Origin: Chloroflexota bacterium
Lineage (GTDB): Bacteria > Chloroflexota > Anaerolineae > CG2-30-64-16
Reading direction: 5' to 3'
NCBI GenBank assembly: GCA_016876015.1
Contig: VGOD01000016.1
Span: 1 to 50,601 of the forward strand
DNA: 50,601 nucleotides
Below, one piece after another: positions 20,001 to 28,810 of the stretch (its first letter is position 1; every line of letters begins with the position of its first letter). The position numbers and the translations under genes were made by a program. Under the pieces are notes generated by a model that did not search any database, was not told where the DNA came from, and worked only from the letters and a program-made list of their open reading frames with translations.

Positions 20001-22443
20001 GAGTTCCGCTGGTCAGGCTGCCGTCGGCGATCAGATAGGCCAAAACGCGGAGTCTACGGCGGTCAATGGTCTGGACTTCGTTCTCTGTGGGGCCAAACAA
20101 GTATGGGGGGGTCGCGATGTAATCGCCGGGCCGCAACTCCCTCAGCGGCCGCCAGCCATCCTCGGTCAGCAGGCGATGATCCATCGTGACTTTGATCTCG
20201 GCGCCGTTGCGCAACCTCACTCGATACACCGGCTTGAAACCGCTGTCAATCCAGTGGGTTACATGACCGGCAGCAGGACGCCAATCCTCATCAACGCCCT
20301 GGACAACCAGATCAGCCATCTCTCCGACCTGATCCAGCCGGTACCGCCGTCCTGTACGAACGTCTATCACCTGGGCATCGCCGCTAACGCACACCCCCAT
20401 CGTCTCCGAAAGGATCGGCGCCAGGATCTGATGGACGTACTGGGGCTGCTTCTCGCCGTGCAGACAGGCGACGAAATCGGGGATGAACTCCATCGGGCCG
20501 GGGCGATAGAGCGAGATGGTGGCAGTGATGTGATCGAACTCGGTCGGCCGCAAGTCCATCAGGCAGCGCCGCATTCCCTGGCCCTCCACCTGGAACACGC
20601 CCATCACATCCCCCGCCGTCAGCAGCTCATAGATCTTCGGATCGTCAATCGGCAGGCTGTGCAGCGTATATTCGACGCCGTGGCGCTCCTTGATCAGCCG
20701 CGTGCACTCGCGCATCAGCGTCAGGGTCGCCAGGCCCAGGTAGTCCACCTTCAACAGGCCGATGGATTCCAGGATCGGGAATTCGTATTGCGTGACCGTC
20801 TCGGTGATGGCGGAGCGGGGCGGCCGCATCAACGGCGTGTAGTGCGTCAGCTCCTTGTCCGCGATGATGACGGCGGCCGCATGGATGGAGGAGTGCCGCG
20901 CCACCCCTTCCAGGTCCGACGCGCTGTCGAGCAGGCGGCGCACGTACTCCTCTTCGTCGTAGCGCCGCTTGAGCTCCGCGGAGAAGAACTCCTGGCCCTC
21001 GGTGAGCACGTCGCGGATCGTCACGGGCTTGCCAGGGATGGCGGGGATCATCTTGGCGAGGATGTTCACTGCGCCCAGCGGCACATCGAGCGCGCGACCC
21101 ACATCGCGCACGGCTGCGCGCGCCTTCATACGGCCGAAGGTGACGACCTGCGCGACGCGGTCTGTGCCGTACTTCTCGACCGTGTAGCGAATCAGCTCCT
21201 CGCGCTGATCGTCCGGGAAATCCAGGTCGAAGTCGGGCATGGTCACGCGACCCGGATTGAGGAACCGCTCGAAGATCAGCTTGTTGCGCAGCGGATCGAG
21301 ATTCGTCACGCCGATCGCGTAGGCCACGATGGAGCCCGCGCCCGACCCGCGCACGTTCCACCAGATGCCGCGGCGCTGGGCGTACATGCACAGATCCCAT
21401 ACGATCAGGAAGTAGACGTCGAACCCCATGTCGTGGATGATCTGAAGCTCGTGCTCCATGCGGCCGCGCACCTCGGCATCGTCCGCGCGCTCGTGATAGC
21501 GCCAGCGCAGCCCCTCCTCGGTCAGTTGGCGCAGATAGCTCTGGTAGGTGAAGCCTGCGGGAATGGCGATGTCTGGGAGATGATAGGTTTCATCCTCCAG
21601 GTTCAGATCGCACATCTCCGCGATCTTGACGGTGTTGGTGAAGGCGCTTGGCGGCAGATCGGCCAACGGCAGGAAGGTCTGCCGCATCTGTTCCAGGCTC
21701 TTCAGGAAATAGGTGCCGCCATAGCGCAGCCGGTCCGCCGCGCTCACCAGCGAAGATGTCTGCACGCAGAGCAGGATGTCGTGTGGGTTGGCGTCTTCCT
21801 CGCGCACATAATGGACGTCGTTGGTGACCACCATCGGCAGGTCGTACTTGCGAGTGAACTCGAAGAGCTGCCGATTGACCGCGGTCAGATCCGCGATGTC
21901 GTGCTCCTGGAACTCCGCATACCAGCGGTCGAGGCCGAAGACATCGCGATACCAGTGCAGCCGTTCGACGGCCAGCTCGGTCTGGCCATTGCGCAACAAG
22001 GTGGGCAGCTCGGCCGCCAGGCAGCCCGATGTGCAGATCAGGCCGGCGGCGTGGGCTGCCAGGTAGTCGGCGTCCACGCGCGGCCGGTAGTAGTGGCCCT
22101 TCATCTGCGCATCCGAACAGATCTGCAGCAGGTTGCGGTAACCAGTCATGTTCTCGGCCAGCAAGAGCAGGTGGTGGCGGTTCTTGTCCAGCTCGGCATC
22201 GCGGCCGTCCATCGGCCGGCCATGCTGAGTGATGTACGCCTCCACGCCGATCAGCGGTTTGACGCCCTCTTTCTTGCAGGCGCGCGCGAACTCGATGGCG
22301 CCGTGCATGACGCCATGATCGGTCAGCGCAAGCGCAGGCTGGCCCAGCTCGGCCGCGCGCTTCGCCATCGCGCTCGTGCGGCCCATGCCGTCGAGCAGGG
22401 AGTATTCGGAGTGCACGTGGAGGTGAACGAAGGGGTCTGACAT
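17017..22443 (-). CDS. dnaE: DNA polymerase III alpha subunit with intein
   Basis: Replicative polymerase catalytic subunit. Start at ATG 22443, which gives the family-typical [19 protein letters not shown]; no strong ribosome site is seen. 1,808 codons including a 426-residue intein, so the mature product is about 1,382 aa. Domains in order: PHP domain ([18 protein letters not shown]), palm with catalytic [11 protein letters not shown] (D404, D406), fingers/HhH ([17 protein letters not shown] after the intein), and an OB fold ([15 protein letters not shown]). An acidic then Ala/Pro-rich low-complexity linker of about 170 residues and a C-terminal domain ([19 protein letters not shown]...) follow. 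The linker plus extra C-terminal domain makes it longer than the usual 1,150-1,200 aa. The intein interrupts ETMGV/CVYQEQV in the conserved YQEQV motif, so splicing should be essential for replication. Confidence 0.97.
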   Translation of the reverse strand: MSDPFVHLHVHSEYSLLDGMGRTSAMAKRAAELGQPALALTDHGVMHGAIEFARACKKEGVKPLIGVEAYITQHGRPMDGRDAELDKNRHHLLLLAENMTGYRNLLQICSDAQMKGHYYRPRVDADYLAAHAAGLICTSGCLAAELPTLLRNGQTELAVERLHWYRDVFGLDRWYAEFQEHDIADLTAVNRQLFEFTRKYDLPMVVTNDVHYVREEDANPHDILLCVQTSSLVSAADRLRYGGTYFLKSLEQMRQTFLPLADLPPSAFTNTVKIAEMCDLNLEDETYHLPDIAIPAGFTYQSYLRQLTEEGLRWRYHERADDAEVRGRMEHELQIIHDMGFDVYFLIVWDLCMYAQRRGIWWNVRGSGAGSIVAYAIGVTNLDPLRNKLIFERFLNPGRVTMPDFDLDFPDDQREELIRYTVEKYGTDRVAQVVTFGRMKARAAVRDVGRALDVPLGAVNILAKMIPAIPGKPVTIRDVLTEGQEFFSAELKRRYDEEEYVRRLLDSASDLEGVARHSSIHAAAVIIADKELTHYTPLMRPPRSAITETVTQYEFPILESIGLLKVDYLGLATLTLMRECTRLIKERHGVEYTLHSLPIDDPKIYELLTAGDVMGVFQVEGQGMRRCLMDLRPTEFDHITATISLYRPGPMEFIPDFVACLHGEKQPQYVHQILAPILSETMGVCVSGDAQVIDVRTGRRYRLDQVGEMADLVVQGVDEDWRPAAGHVTHWIDSGFKPVYRVRLRNGAEIKVTMDHRLLTEDGWRPLRELRPGDYIATPPYLFGPTENEVQTIDRRRLRVLAYLIADGSLTSGTLVDCVSKEPAMLAEYERCLAAFDNVSPTHVTQVREVTRIGVAKAGKEGLHYHSANGLLAWMRELGLKYPPGARPGGAHSRDKFVPELVFELAEPDVAFFVASLWDGDGYMGGQFCHYRTVSRRLAEDVQTLLLRLGISSTIHVSYYFVQSTDDSPCRLPSYQVTVYDGLRLAQLLQPHMASAKRTVTCRGLATPDISRGRFMMELSQAWCGTQKGLMRATGFDRQHFRRQNRQRERIPVKVVAPVVEQLAMSDTARRMNTAWQKIMTIESVGVEHVYDLTIAGLHSFVANGIVVHNCVYQEQVIQILADIAGYTPGEADLVRRGIGKKSEKTLKEHRELFARGAAEKSRLSRQESDEIWDALMGFARYGFNKSHAANYAVIVAQTAFLKAYYPAEYMAALLTVERHNTEKVGVLIAECRRMGLEVLPPDVSVSGHQFTIERLPDDRPAPRQTTVFPFPTPERTAIRMGLDAVKNVGEGPIDLILEARGDRPFVSLADFADRVDLRQVNRRGLECLIKVGALDAFGERGRLLAGIERIMAASEATHEARQIGQLTLFGGVDNASAEELLASLPAAARANPKETLDWEKELVGVYVSSHPLQKMTVDLTNVITHSSVEITEELAGRNVVVAGIVADVRQITTKKGDAMAFLRLEDLQGAADVTVFPKLYTDQRPLFALDKIIIITGKAELRNGRVSVIADAVRDYVEGARVIEDTASVAYRFRNGAAARAHAAAGSHSDGDEEEEGYLGDENPFAAEEPEWLAEPLTDDPRPTASAAAAVQTDEQPEPATRQPPQAAATEGQTLLISLPAAGAPAAAPQPSLAVQAELTPRPKSQPEPTSRPAAGQRAPAPTSTASAPIASTPRPTTLPERAPRSAPDQRANAAAASAPASATSAPAGAPPVAAPAAARVAPAAGPRTVHITFRRSASLSGDRQRLAEIVEVLTKYEGEDRFEIVVEANGTMRWQLDFPNYHTRICRELQTELARRLDVRSWRIEP
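19114..20391 (-). other. DnaE intein with LAGLIDADG homing endonuclease domain
   Basis: 426 residues in frame. It begins with Cys1 (CVSGDAQV, codon at 20391-20389) and ends VVHN, followed by extein Cys at 19113-19111. Splicing blocks are visible: A ([14 protein letters not shown]), B ([14 protein letters not shown] with Thr and His), F ([19 protein letters not shown]) and G (IVVHN/C with penultimate His and terminal Asn). Two endonuclease DOD motifs are present, [11 protein letters not shown] and [11 protein letters not shown], each with an acidic residue, so homing activity may be intact. Spliced exteins give MGV-CVYQEQV. By eye the region is less GC-rich than the surrounding dnaE, consistent with separate acquisition. 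Confidence 0.95.
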
Positions 22444-22501
22444 GCTGTCACCGTCAACAATGGCATCCTCGTTTCGGACGCAGAGTTCGACTCTCACCCA
22501 G

Positions 22502-22531
22502 ATTATAGCAGAACAGGCCGCGGAGCGTTAA
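22502..22531 (-). promoter_or_regulatory. Predicted sigma-70-type promoter for dnaE
   Basis: On the minus strand TTAACG (22531-22526) is separated by 18 bases from a perfect TATAAT (22507-22502). The dnaE start codon lies about 58 bases further on. The -35 box is weak. Confidence 0.5.
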
Positions 22532-22540
22532 TCGGGCGCG

Positions 22541-22569
22541 TTGACTTTCCGGCCCTGGCAGGGTAAAAT
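22541..22569 (+). promoter_or_regulatory. Predicted sigma-70-type promoter upstream of the 71-aa gene
   Basis: TTGACT (22541-22546), 17-base spacer, TAAAAT (22564-22569). It faces the plus-strand block from 22647 onward and is divergent from the dnaE promoter. Confidence 0.65.
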
Positions 22570-22646
22570 GGGGCCGTATCGAGAAAGGCGCGCACGACGC
22601 GAACCTCAAGACAAGACCGGACAGACCTGCAGCGGAGACTGACTCA

Positions 22647-22862
22647 ATGGCCCCCAAACAACCCTATACCTGGAACCCGTCCGAGGTCATCGAAGTGACC
22701 AACACCAGCGCCGAGAATGTCCTGCTGGAGCTGGACAGCGGACGGCTGCGGCTGGATGCCGGTCGCACCCTGCGGCTGACCGCCAGCGCGTTGGAAGTGT
22801 CGCAGTTGACCGCGCTCATCAATGCTGGCAAAATCAAGGCGCATCCCTTCCGACTCAAGTGA
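22647..22862 (+). CDS. Conserved-looking small protein, 71 aa
   Basis: ATG 22647, with a modest GGAG (22634-22637) upstream and a good promoter about 80 bases before it. The sequence (VIEVTNTSAENVLLELDSGRLRLDAGRTLRLT...) suggests a small all-beta fold followed by one helix (ALEVSQLTALINAGKIK) and a basic end. No signal peptide or membrane segment. I do not recognise the family. It is the first gene of the plus-strand block and lies 24 bases upstream of a toxin-antitoxin pair, so it may be co-transcribed with it. Confidence 0.65.
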   Translation: MAPKQPYTWNPSEVIEVTNTSAENVLLELDSGRLRLDAGRTLRLTASALEVSQLTALINAGKIKAHPFRLK

Positions 22863-22886
22863 GAATCTCCTTCCAGGAGGCCCTCT

Positions 22887-23156
22887 ATGATTGCAGTAAG
22901 AGCCATTTATGAACAGGGACAGATCAAGCTGCTGGAGCCGGCGCCGACCATGAACAAGGCACTCGCCGTGGTGGTCTTCTTCGATGATCGCCTGGGTACT
23001 GCTTGGCCGATTGTTCGGAAACGCGACTCGGAGCCGATCGAATGGGGCGAGCCGATTGATGAGGAGGGCGCCCAGTTTCTCATGGCTGTACATGAGGAAT
23101 TAGCTCCTTATCGGATTGAAGGGGAGGAAGCGTACCTTAACCGAGAGGAAGCGTAA
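22887..23156 (+). CDS. Putative antitoxin (DUF104/AF2212-like N-terminus)
   Basis: 89 aa; AGGAGG lies seven bases before ATG 22887. The N-terminus MIAVRAIYEQGQIKLLEPAP matches the small antitoxin-like family that starts with 'xxAxYExGxxxPLEP' (DUF104). The rest is acidic (EWGEPIDEEGAQF, EGEEAYLNREEA), typical of antitoxin C-termini that wrap the toxin. It is followed after three bases by a MazF/PemK-like gene, which supports the role. Autoregulation of the pair is expected from the family but no operator was identified. Confidence 0.7.
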   Translation: MIAVRAIYEQGQIKLLEPAPTMNKALAVVVFFDDRLGTAWPIVRKRDSEPIEWGEPIDEEGAQFLMAVHEELAPYRIEGEEAYLNREEA

Positions 23157-23159
23157 GGT

Positions 23160-23555
23160 ATGAAAGCCAAATCCGTTATTCATCGCGGTGACGTATTCAC
23201 AACCAGCTACGTCTTCCCACATGAAAGAGATATTACATCAGGTATGTCCGGCATTGAGAAGGAACGCCCGATTCTGATCCTCCAGGACGATGCCGAAAAC
23301 GCTGATGAACGCTACCCCTTGGTTCTGGCCGCGCCCCTGACAACACAGAAGGCAGATCGCGTTTATCAGCAGGACGTTTTGTTGCCTGCTGGTGAAGCCA
23401 GACTGCTCCAGGATTCCAAGGTGTTGCTTGGGATGACACAACCGTTTCGAAAGGTGCGCTTGAGCAGACAGATTGGTCAGGTCTCACCTGCCAGGATGCG
23501 AGAGATAGACCTCAAGTTGCAACGGCTGTTAGGCCTGAGACGGTTGGGTAGCTAA
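23160..23555 (+). CDS. MazF/PemK-family toxin (putative endoribonuclease)
   Basis: 131 aa, three bases after the antitoxin stop, with GAGAGGAAG upstream of ATG 23160. The N-terminal HRGDVFTTSYVF and then EKERPILILQDD, followed by YPLVLAAPLTT and later VLLGMTQPFRKVRL, follow the MazF/PemK fold order (RGDI...GSExxK.RPxlVi...; viVaplTt; ...d.ir.vd..Rl). MazF-like proteins cleave mRNA. The fourth-strand region is longer than in classic MazF. It lies 34 bases upstream of polA in the same direction. Confidence 0.75.
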   Translation: MKAKSVIHRGDVFTTSYVFPHERDITSGMSGIEKERPILILQDDAENADERYPLVLAAPLTTQKADRVYQQDVLLPAGEARLLQDSKVLLGMTQPFRKVRLSRQIGQVSPARMREIDLKLQRLLGLRRLGS

Positions 23556-23589
23556 CGTCGCGACCGCGTCGGTGAAGGAGCGATTCCAC

Positions 23590-26448
23590 GTGTCCACTCT
23601 CAAGCTCATCCTGATTGACGGCCACAGCCTGGCGTTTCGCGCGTTTCATGCGCTGCCGCTGACCCTGACCGCGCCGAGCGGCGAGCTGACCAACGCGGTG
23701 TATGGCTTCACCTCGATGCTGTTGACCGTCCTGCGCGACCAGACGCCGGAATACGTGGCTGTGGCGTTCGATGTGGGCAAGACGTTCCGGCATGAGATGT
23801 ACAGCGACTACAAAGGTCACCGCGAGCGCATGCCCGACGAGCTGCGGACGCAGGTCGAGCGCATCAAAGAGGTGGTCGAGGCGCTGAACATCCCGGTCTT
23901 CACCGCCGAAGGCTTCGAGGCCGACGATGTGCTGGCCACGCTGGCCCGCCAGGCGAGCGGCCAGGGGGTGGACAGCCTCATCGTCACCGGCGATCGCGAC
24001 ATCCTGCAGGTGGTGGATGACCAGATTCATGTGCTCACCTCGGGCCGGCAGTTCTCAGAGACGATCATCTATGACCCGGCCGCCGTGCAGGAACGCTATG
24101 GCCTCCGGCCCAACCAGTTGCTGGACTACAAGGCGCTCGTCGGCGATAAATCGGACAACATCCCTGGTGTGCGCGGGGTGGGTGAAAAAGGCGCCTCAAC
24201 GCTCTTGCAGAAATTCGAGACGCTGGATGCTGTCTATGACCGGCTGGCCGAGGTGACGCCAGAGCGCACGCGCAAGGCGCTTGCGGAGGGGCAGGCCGAC
24301 GCCGATCTCAGTCGCAAGTTGGGCCGGATCGTGACCGACGCGCCCATCCAGCTCGACCTGGCCGCCTGTCGCACGCGCGACTACGATCGGGAGCGGGCTG
24401 TGGCGCTCTTCCGCGAGCTGGCATTCCGCTCGCTGGTGGAGAAGCTGCCGGCGCCGGCCGTGGAGGAGAAAAGGGGGGGCGGAGGCGCGGAGGAACAGCG
24501 CGGCGAAAGCGCCGAGGAGGCACGAGGCGGCGAGGAGCAGATGGCGCTCTTCGCGACCGAAGCCGGTCTGTCCGAGACGCCTCAGTCGCTGATTGCGTCT
24601 GGCCGGCCAGCGGCCGATACGACTGTGGTGGTCACTTCGCCTGCGGTCCTGGCTGAAGTCGCCGGCCGTCTGGCCGGCGCGGCGATGATCGCGTTCGACA
24701 CGGAGACCACCGGCATTGATCCTCAGTCGGCCGATCTGGTGGGGGTGGCGGCGGCGTGGGGCCGAGAACTCGATCAAGCCGCCTATATTCCGCTGCGCCA
24801 CGCCGACACGCCCGGCTTGCCATGGGAGACGGTCGCCGCCGCGCTGCAACCGGTCTTCGCCGATCCGCAGATCGCCAAGGCCGCGCACAACGTCAGCTAC
24901 GATCTGACGATGTTGGCGCGCAGTGGGCTGGTGGTACAAGGCGACCTGGTGGACACGATGATCGCGGCCTGGCTCATTGATCCTGGCAGCCGTGGTTTGG
25001 GGTTGAAGGATCAGGCGTGGACGCGGCTCAACGTCGAGATGACTCCCATCAGCGATCTGATCGGCTCTGGTAAGAGCCAGATCACGATGGATCGGGTGCC
25101 TGCGGCCACGGCCGCGGCCTACGCGGGCGCGGATGCCGTTATGACGCTGCGGCTGGCCGCTGTGCTGCTGCCCGAACTGGCCCAGAAGGGGCTGACATCG
25201 CTGTTTCGCGACATCGAGATGCCCCTGGCGCCGGTGCTGGCAGAGATGGAGGCCGCAGGGGTCAAGCTGGATGCTGATTTCCTGAAACAAATGTCCGTGG
25301 AGTTGACCGCGCGGCTACGGCAGACCGAGCGGGAGATCCAGGAGATCGCCGGCTATGCGTTCAACATCAATTCCACGCAGCAGCTTTCCGATGTGTTGTT
25401 CGGCAAGCTGGGGCTGCCCACCGCGGGGCTGAAGAAGACGCAGGCAGGGGCCTACTCCACCGCGGCCGACGTGCTGGAGGGGCTGCGGGGCAAGCACGAG
25501 ATCGTTGACCTGATCCTTGAGCAGCGCCAGCTCAGCAAGCTGCTCAGCACCTATGTGGATGCGCTGCCGAACATGATCAACAGCCGGACCGGCCGCGTGC
25601 ACACCTCCTACAACCAGACTGGCGCGGAGACCGGCCGGCTCAGCTCGACCAATCCCAACCTGCAGAACATCCCTGTGCGCACCGACATCGGCCGGGAAAT
25701 CCGCCGCGCGTTCGTGGCCGAGCCGGGCTGGCTGCTGCTTTCGGCCGACTACTCGCAGGTGGAGCTGCGCATCCTGGCGCACATCTCGGGCGATGAATAT
25801 CTGCTGGCGGCCTTCGGTCGTGGCGAAGACATCCACGCCAGCGCGGCCGCGAAGGTCTATGGCGTGCCGCTCAGCCAGGTGACCAAAGAGCAGCGTGCGG
25901 TCGCCAAGATGATGAACTTCGCAACCTCGTATGGCGTGACCGCGTACGGACTGGCGCAGCGCACCGGCCTCAGCCGCAGCGACGCCGAAGATTTCTTGCA
26001 GCGTTACTTCGCCACCTACCCAGGAGTCCGGCGTTACATCGAGGAGACCAAGGCGACGGCGCGTGAACAGGGCTATGTCGAGACCCTCTTGGGCCGGCGA
26101 CGCTATTTTCCAGTGCTCAGGACCACGGCCAATACCCAGCAGGCCTACAACATCCGCATGGCGGCCGAGCGCGCGGCCATTAACCATCCCATCCAGGGCA
26201 CGGCCGCAGACATCATCAAGATCGCCATGATCCGGCTGCACCGGGCGCTGGCCGAGCGCGGCAGTCGTGCTCGCATGATCCTCCAGGTTCACGACGAATT
26301 GGTCCTGGAAACGCCAGAGCAGGAACTGGCCGCAACGGCCAGTCTCGTCAGGGAGACGATGGAGGCCGCGTACGATCTCAAGGCGGCGTTGAAGGTGGAT
26401 GTGGAGGCCGGGCCGAACTGGTATGAGATGGAAGCGGTGGGGGGGTGA
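23590..26448 (+). CDS. polA: DNA polymerase I
   Basis: 952 aa from GTG 23590, chosen because AAGGAG lies nine bases upstream and MSTLKLILIDGHSLAFRAF matches the family start. Repair and Okazaki-fragment polymerase. Domains: 5'-3' exonuclease (about 1-290: IDGHSLAFRAF, EGFEADDVLA, VTGDRDILQ, GDKSDNIPGV), a Gly/Glu-rich linker (about 293-325), 3'-5' exonuclease (about 345-530) and family-A polymerase. Proofreading residues appear intact (FDTETTG, D370 and E372; NVSYDL; YAGADA). Polymerase motif A is DYSQVELRILAH (D720), motif B RAVAKMMNFATSYGV, and motif C VHDELVLE (D902). It is flanked on both sides by MazF-like toxin pairs. Confidence 0.97.
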   Translation: MSTLKLILIDGHSLAFRAFHALPLTLTAPSGELTNAVYGFTSMLLTVLRDQTPEYVAVAFDVGKTFRHEMYSDYKGHRERMPDELRTQVERIKEVVEALNIPVFTAEGFEADDVLATLARQASGQGVDSLIVTGDRDILQVVDDQIHVLTSGRQFSETIIYDPAAVQERYGLRPNQLLDYKALVGDKSDNIPGVRGVGEKGASTLLQKFETLDAVYDRLAEVTPERTRKALAEGQADADLSRKLGRIVTDAPIQLDLAACRTRDYDRERAVALFRELAFRSLVEKLPAPAVEEKRGGGGAEEQRGESAEEARGGEEQMALFATEAGLSETPQSLIASGRPAADTTVVVTSPAVLAEVAGRLAGAAMIAFDTETTGIDPQSADLVGVAAAWGRELDQAAYIPLRHADTPGLPWETVAAALQPVFADPQIAKAAHNVSYDLTMLARSGLVVQGDLVDTMIAAWLIDPGSRGLGLKDQAWTRLNVEMTPISDLIGSGKSQITMDRVPAATAAAYAGADAVMTLRLAAVLLPELAQKGLTSLFRDIEMPLAPVLAEMEAAGVKLDADFLKQMSVELTARLRQTEREIQEIAGYAFNINSTQQLSDVLFGKLGLPTAGLKKTQAGAYSTAADVLEGLRGKHEIVDLILEQRQLSKLLSTYVDALPNMINSRTGRVHTSYNQTGAETGRLSSTNPNLQNIPVRTDIGREIRRAFVAEPGWLLLSADYSQVELRILAHISGDEYLLAAFGRGEDIHASAAAKVYGVPLSQVTKEQRAVAKMMNFATSYGVTAYGLAQRTGLSRSDAEDFLQRYFATYPGVRRYIEETKATAREQGYVETLLGRRRYFPVLRTTANTQQAYNIRMAAERAAINHPIQGTAADIIKIAMIRLHRALAERGSRARMILQVHDELVLETPEQELAATASLVRETMEAAYDLKAALKVDVEAGPNWYEMEAVGG

Positions 26449-26458
26449 GGAGAACAAG

Positions 26459-26677
26459 ATGAAAGCTTACGAATTCCCAGTCAAAGTAACGTCCGACAGG
26501 AGATTGGTGCTGCCTGACAGCCTATCGGAACTCTTGCCGATCAACCAGGTTGCGCGGGTGATCCTTCTTGTCAGCGAACCAACAGATGCAGCGGAACAGG
26601 CGTTCTGGTCTCGTCTGACAGCAGAGCAGTTCCTGGCCGGGTACAGCGAAACAGATGCCATCTACGACAGGATTTGA
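26459..26677 (+). CDS. Putative antitoxin of second MazF-like module
   Basis: 72 aa; GAGGAG sits upstream of ATG 26459, ten bases after the polA stop. The N-terminal half (YEFPVKVTSDRRLVLPDSL) resembles an AbrB/SpoVT swapped-hairpin start, although it is too short to be sure. The C-terminal half is helical and acidic (EPTDAAEQAFWSRLTAEQFLAGYSETDAIYD). The role is assigned mainly from its position directly before a PemK-like toxin, with no gap to the toxin start region. Confidence 0.65.
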   Translation: MKAYEFPVKVTSDRRLVLPDSLSELLPINQVARVILLVSEPTDAAEQAFWSRLTAEQFLAGYSETDAIYDRI

Positions 26678-26680
26678 GTG

Positions 26681-27010
26681 ATGAAAGCATATCGCTCAGG
26701 GGAAATCGTCCTGTTGTCGTTTCCCTTCGCTGATGCGACAGAGGCGAAACGGCGTCCTGCGCTGATCATTCTGGATACCGGAGACCAAGACGTTATCGTC
26801 GCTAGAGCGACAAGCCAGGCAGCGCAGACGGCTTTCGATGTTGAGCTGGCTGAATGGCAGCAGGCAGGCTTGCTGTTTCCGTCCGTCGTATGGGTCCACA
26901 AAGTGGCAACCCTGGCAAAGTCTCTGATAGAACGCAGGTTGGGGATGTTGATACCCAGAGATTGGGCGCAAGTGCGCGCCCGGATACATCAACTCTGGAC
27001 TTCTATTTGA
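26681..27010 (+). CDS. MazF/PemK-family toxin
   Basis: 109 aa from ATG 26681, three bases after the antitoxin stop; GTG 26678 is an alternative. The motif order YRSGEIVLLSFPFADATEAKRRPALIILD, shown as pieces (GEIVLLSFPFAD, KRRPALIILD), then SVVWVHKVATLAKSLIERRLG, fits the PemK/MazF group with 'P..D....K.RPavVl' and 'kl.ti....i...lG'. Predicted mRNA interferase. It is quite different in sequence from the module upstream of polA, so this is not a simple duplication. argS follows 84 bases later. Confidence 0.8.
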   Translation: MKAYRSGEIVLLSFPFADATEAKRRPALIILDTGDQDVIVARATSQAAQTAFDVELAEWQQAGLLFPSVVWVHKVATLAKSLIERRLGMLIPRDWAQVRARIHQLWTSI

Positions 27011-27094
27011 CAGTGAGCTCAGGTTCAGAAGGCTCATCCGTTGACACTGCCAGGCGTGCGCCGCGCGCACGATTGCTGGCTCAGGAGATATTCT

Positions 27095-28795
27095 GTGCTC
27101 TTACGTAACCGCATCGCGGCGCTCGTCGCCGCAGCCGTCGGCGACGCCCAGGCAGCCGGCGACCTGCCGGACTTCGTCCCGCCGGCCATCGAGGTGAGCC
27201 GGCCCAAAGATGCAACCAGGGGCGACTACGCGACTTCGGCCGCCATGCAGTGCGCCAGGGTTGCGAAGATGGCGCCGCTTGCCATCGGGCAGGCCATCGT
27301 CAAGCGCCTGCCGCAGGCCGATTTCATCGGCGGGGTCGAGCTCGCCGCGCCCGGCTTTATCAATATCCGCCTGGCCGACGCCTGGCTGGTCGGGCAGGTG
27401 GCGGCCATCGAGACCGCGGCCGGCCGCTATGGCGACATTGACCTGCCAGAAACCGGGCCGGACGGCCAGGCCAAGACGTGCCAGGTGGAGTTCATCAGCG
27501 CCAACCCCACCGGTCCGCTGCACATGGGCTCGGCGCGCAATGCCGTGTTGGGCGACAGCCTGGCGAATATCATGGCTGCGGCCGGCTATGCCGTGCAGCG
27601 TGAGTACTACGTCAACGACGCCGGCACACAGATGCGCACTTTTGCGGAGACCCTCTATCGCCGCTATTGCCAGGCGTTTGGCCGTGCTGCGCCGCTGGAG
27701 AGCCACCACTACCAGGGCGCCTACATGATTGACCTGGCGCAAGAGATCGCCGGCGAGCATGGCGACCGCTTCCTGGCGCTGCCCGAAGACGAGGCGATCG
27801 GCGCTCTCAGCGAGATCGGGCTGGCGAAGATTCTGGCCGGCATCCGCGTTTCGGCCGAGAAGCTACGCATCCACTTCGACCGCTGGTTCTCCGAGCGCAG
27901 CCTCTACGAGCCGACCGGCACGTTCGAGAGCGTGTTGGCGCAGCTTCGTGCGGCCGGTGTGACCGCGATCAAGGACGGCGCAGAATGGCTGCTGACCAGC
28001 AACTTCGGCTCGGACCGCGACGAGGTGGTGATCCGTTCGAGCGGGCAGCCGGGCTACTATGCCTCTGACATCGCGTACCACTACGACAAATTCGTGGTGC
28101 GCGGCTTCGACCGGGTGATTGACGTGTGGGCAGTGGATCATCAGAACCAGGCGCGGCGGATGCCGCATCTGATGAAGGCATTGGGCCTCGATCCTGATCG
28201 GCTGACTATCGTGCTCTATGACCTGGTGCGGCTCTATCGCGATGGGCAGGAGGTCAAGCTATCCAAGCGGTCAGGCGATATCATCACCGTGGACGAGGTA
28301 GTGGATGAGGTGGGCGCGGATGCTGTGCGCTTCCTGCTGCTGACGCGCTCGAACCAGGCGGTGATGGATTTCGACTTGAACCTGGCCGTCAAACAGAACG
28401 ACGAGAACCCTGTTTTCTATGTCCAATACGGGCACGCGCGGATGGCCGGCATCCTGCGCACGGCAGCCGAGCGCGGCTTTGCGCAGGCGCGTTGGGCCCA
28501 CGCCGACCTGTCGCGGCTGGGCCATCCGGCCGAACTGACGCTGCTGCGCAAGATGCTGGAGCTGGCTGAGGTCATCGAGAAGGCAGCTCTGACCTGCGCG
28601 GCGCACCACCTGGCGTTCTATGCGATGGAGTTGGCGGCCGTGTTTCATGCCTTCTATCGGGACTGTCGGGTGATCTCCTCGGATCAGGCCGAGGCGGACC
28701 TGAGTTGTGCTCGTCTGCGCCTGACTGCGGCGACCAAAGCTGTGTTTGCTCGCGTGCTGGGCTTGCTGGGCGTGGCCGCGCCTGAAAGCATGTAG
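27095..28795 (+). CDS. argS: Arginyl-tRNA synthetase
   Basis: 566 aa from GTG 27095; CAGGAGATATT lies just upstream, while the in-frame ATG at 27041 has no site. Class I synthetase charging tRNA-Arg. The N-terminal Add1 domain spans about 1-100. The HIGH-type motif is ANPTGPLHMGSARNAVLGD (HMGS 143-146). REYYVNDAGTQM follows, and the KMSKS equivalent is KLSKRSGDIIT (388-392). The C-terminal DALR helical anticodon-binding domain holds the sequence CAAHHLAFYAMELAAVFHAFY. All expected landmarks are present at normal length. Confidence 0.97.
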   Translation: MLLRNRIAALVAAAVGDAQAAGDLPDFVPPAIEVSRPKDATRGDYATSAAMQCARVAKMAPLAIGQAIVKRLPQADFIGGVELAAPGFINIRLADAWLVGQVAAIETAAGRYGDIDLPETGPDGQAKTCQVEFISANPTGPLHMGSARNAVLGDSLANIMAAAGYAVQREYYVNDAGTQMRTFAETLYRRYCQAFGRAAPLESHHYQGAYMIDLAQEIAGEHGDRFLALPEDEAIGALSEIGLAKILAGIRVSAEKLRIHFDRWFSERSLYEPTGTFESVLAQLRAAGVTAIKDGAEWLLTSNFGSDRDEVVIRSSGQPGYYASDIAYHYDKFVVRGFDRVIDVWAVDHQNQARRMPHLMKALGLDPDRLTIVLYDLVRLYRDGQEVKLSKRSGDIITVDEVVDEVGADAVRFLLLTRSNQAVMDFDLNLAVKQNDENPVFYVQYGHARMAGILRTAAERGFAQARWAHADLSRLGHPAELTLLRKMLELAEVIEKAALTCAAHHLAFYAMELAAVFHAFYRDCRVISSDQAEADLSCARLRLTAATKAVFARVLGLLGVAAPESM

Positions 28796-28810
28796 ATTGA
28801 CGGGGGATTT

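Noticed and set aside
20176-22440. Long open frame antisense to dnaE (about 750 codons)
   Set aside because: His/Arg/Gln/Val-rich composition without motifs, exactly opposite a fully conserved polymerase; it is a GC-bias shadow.
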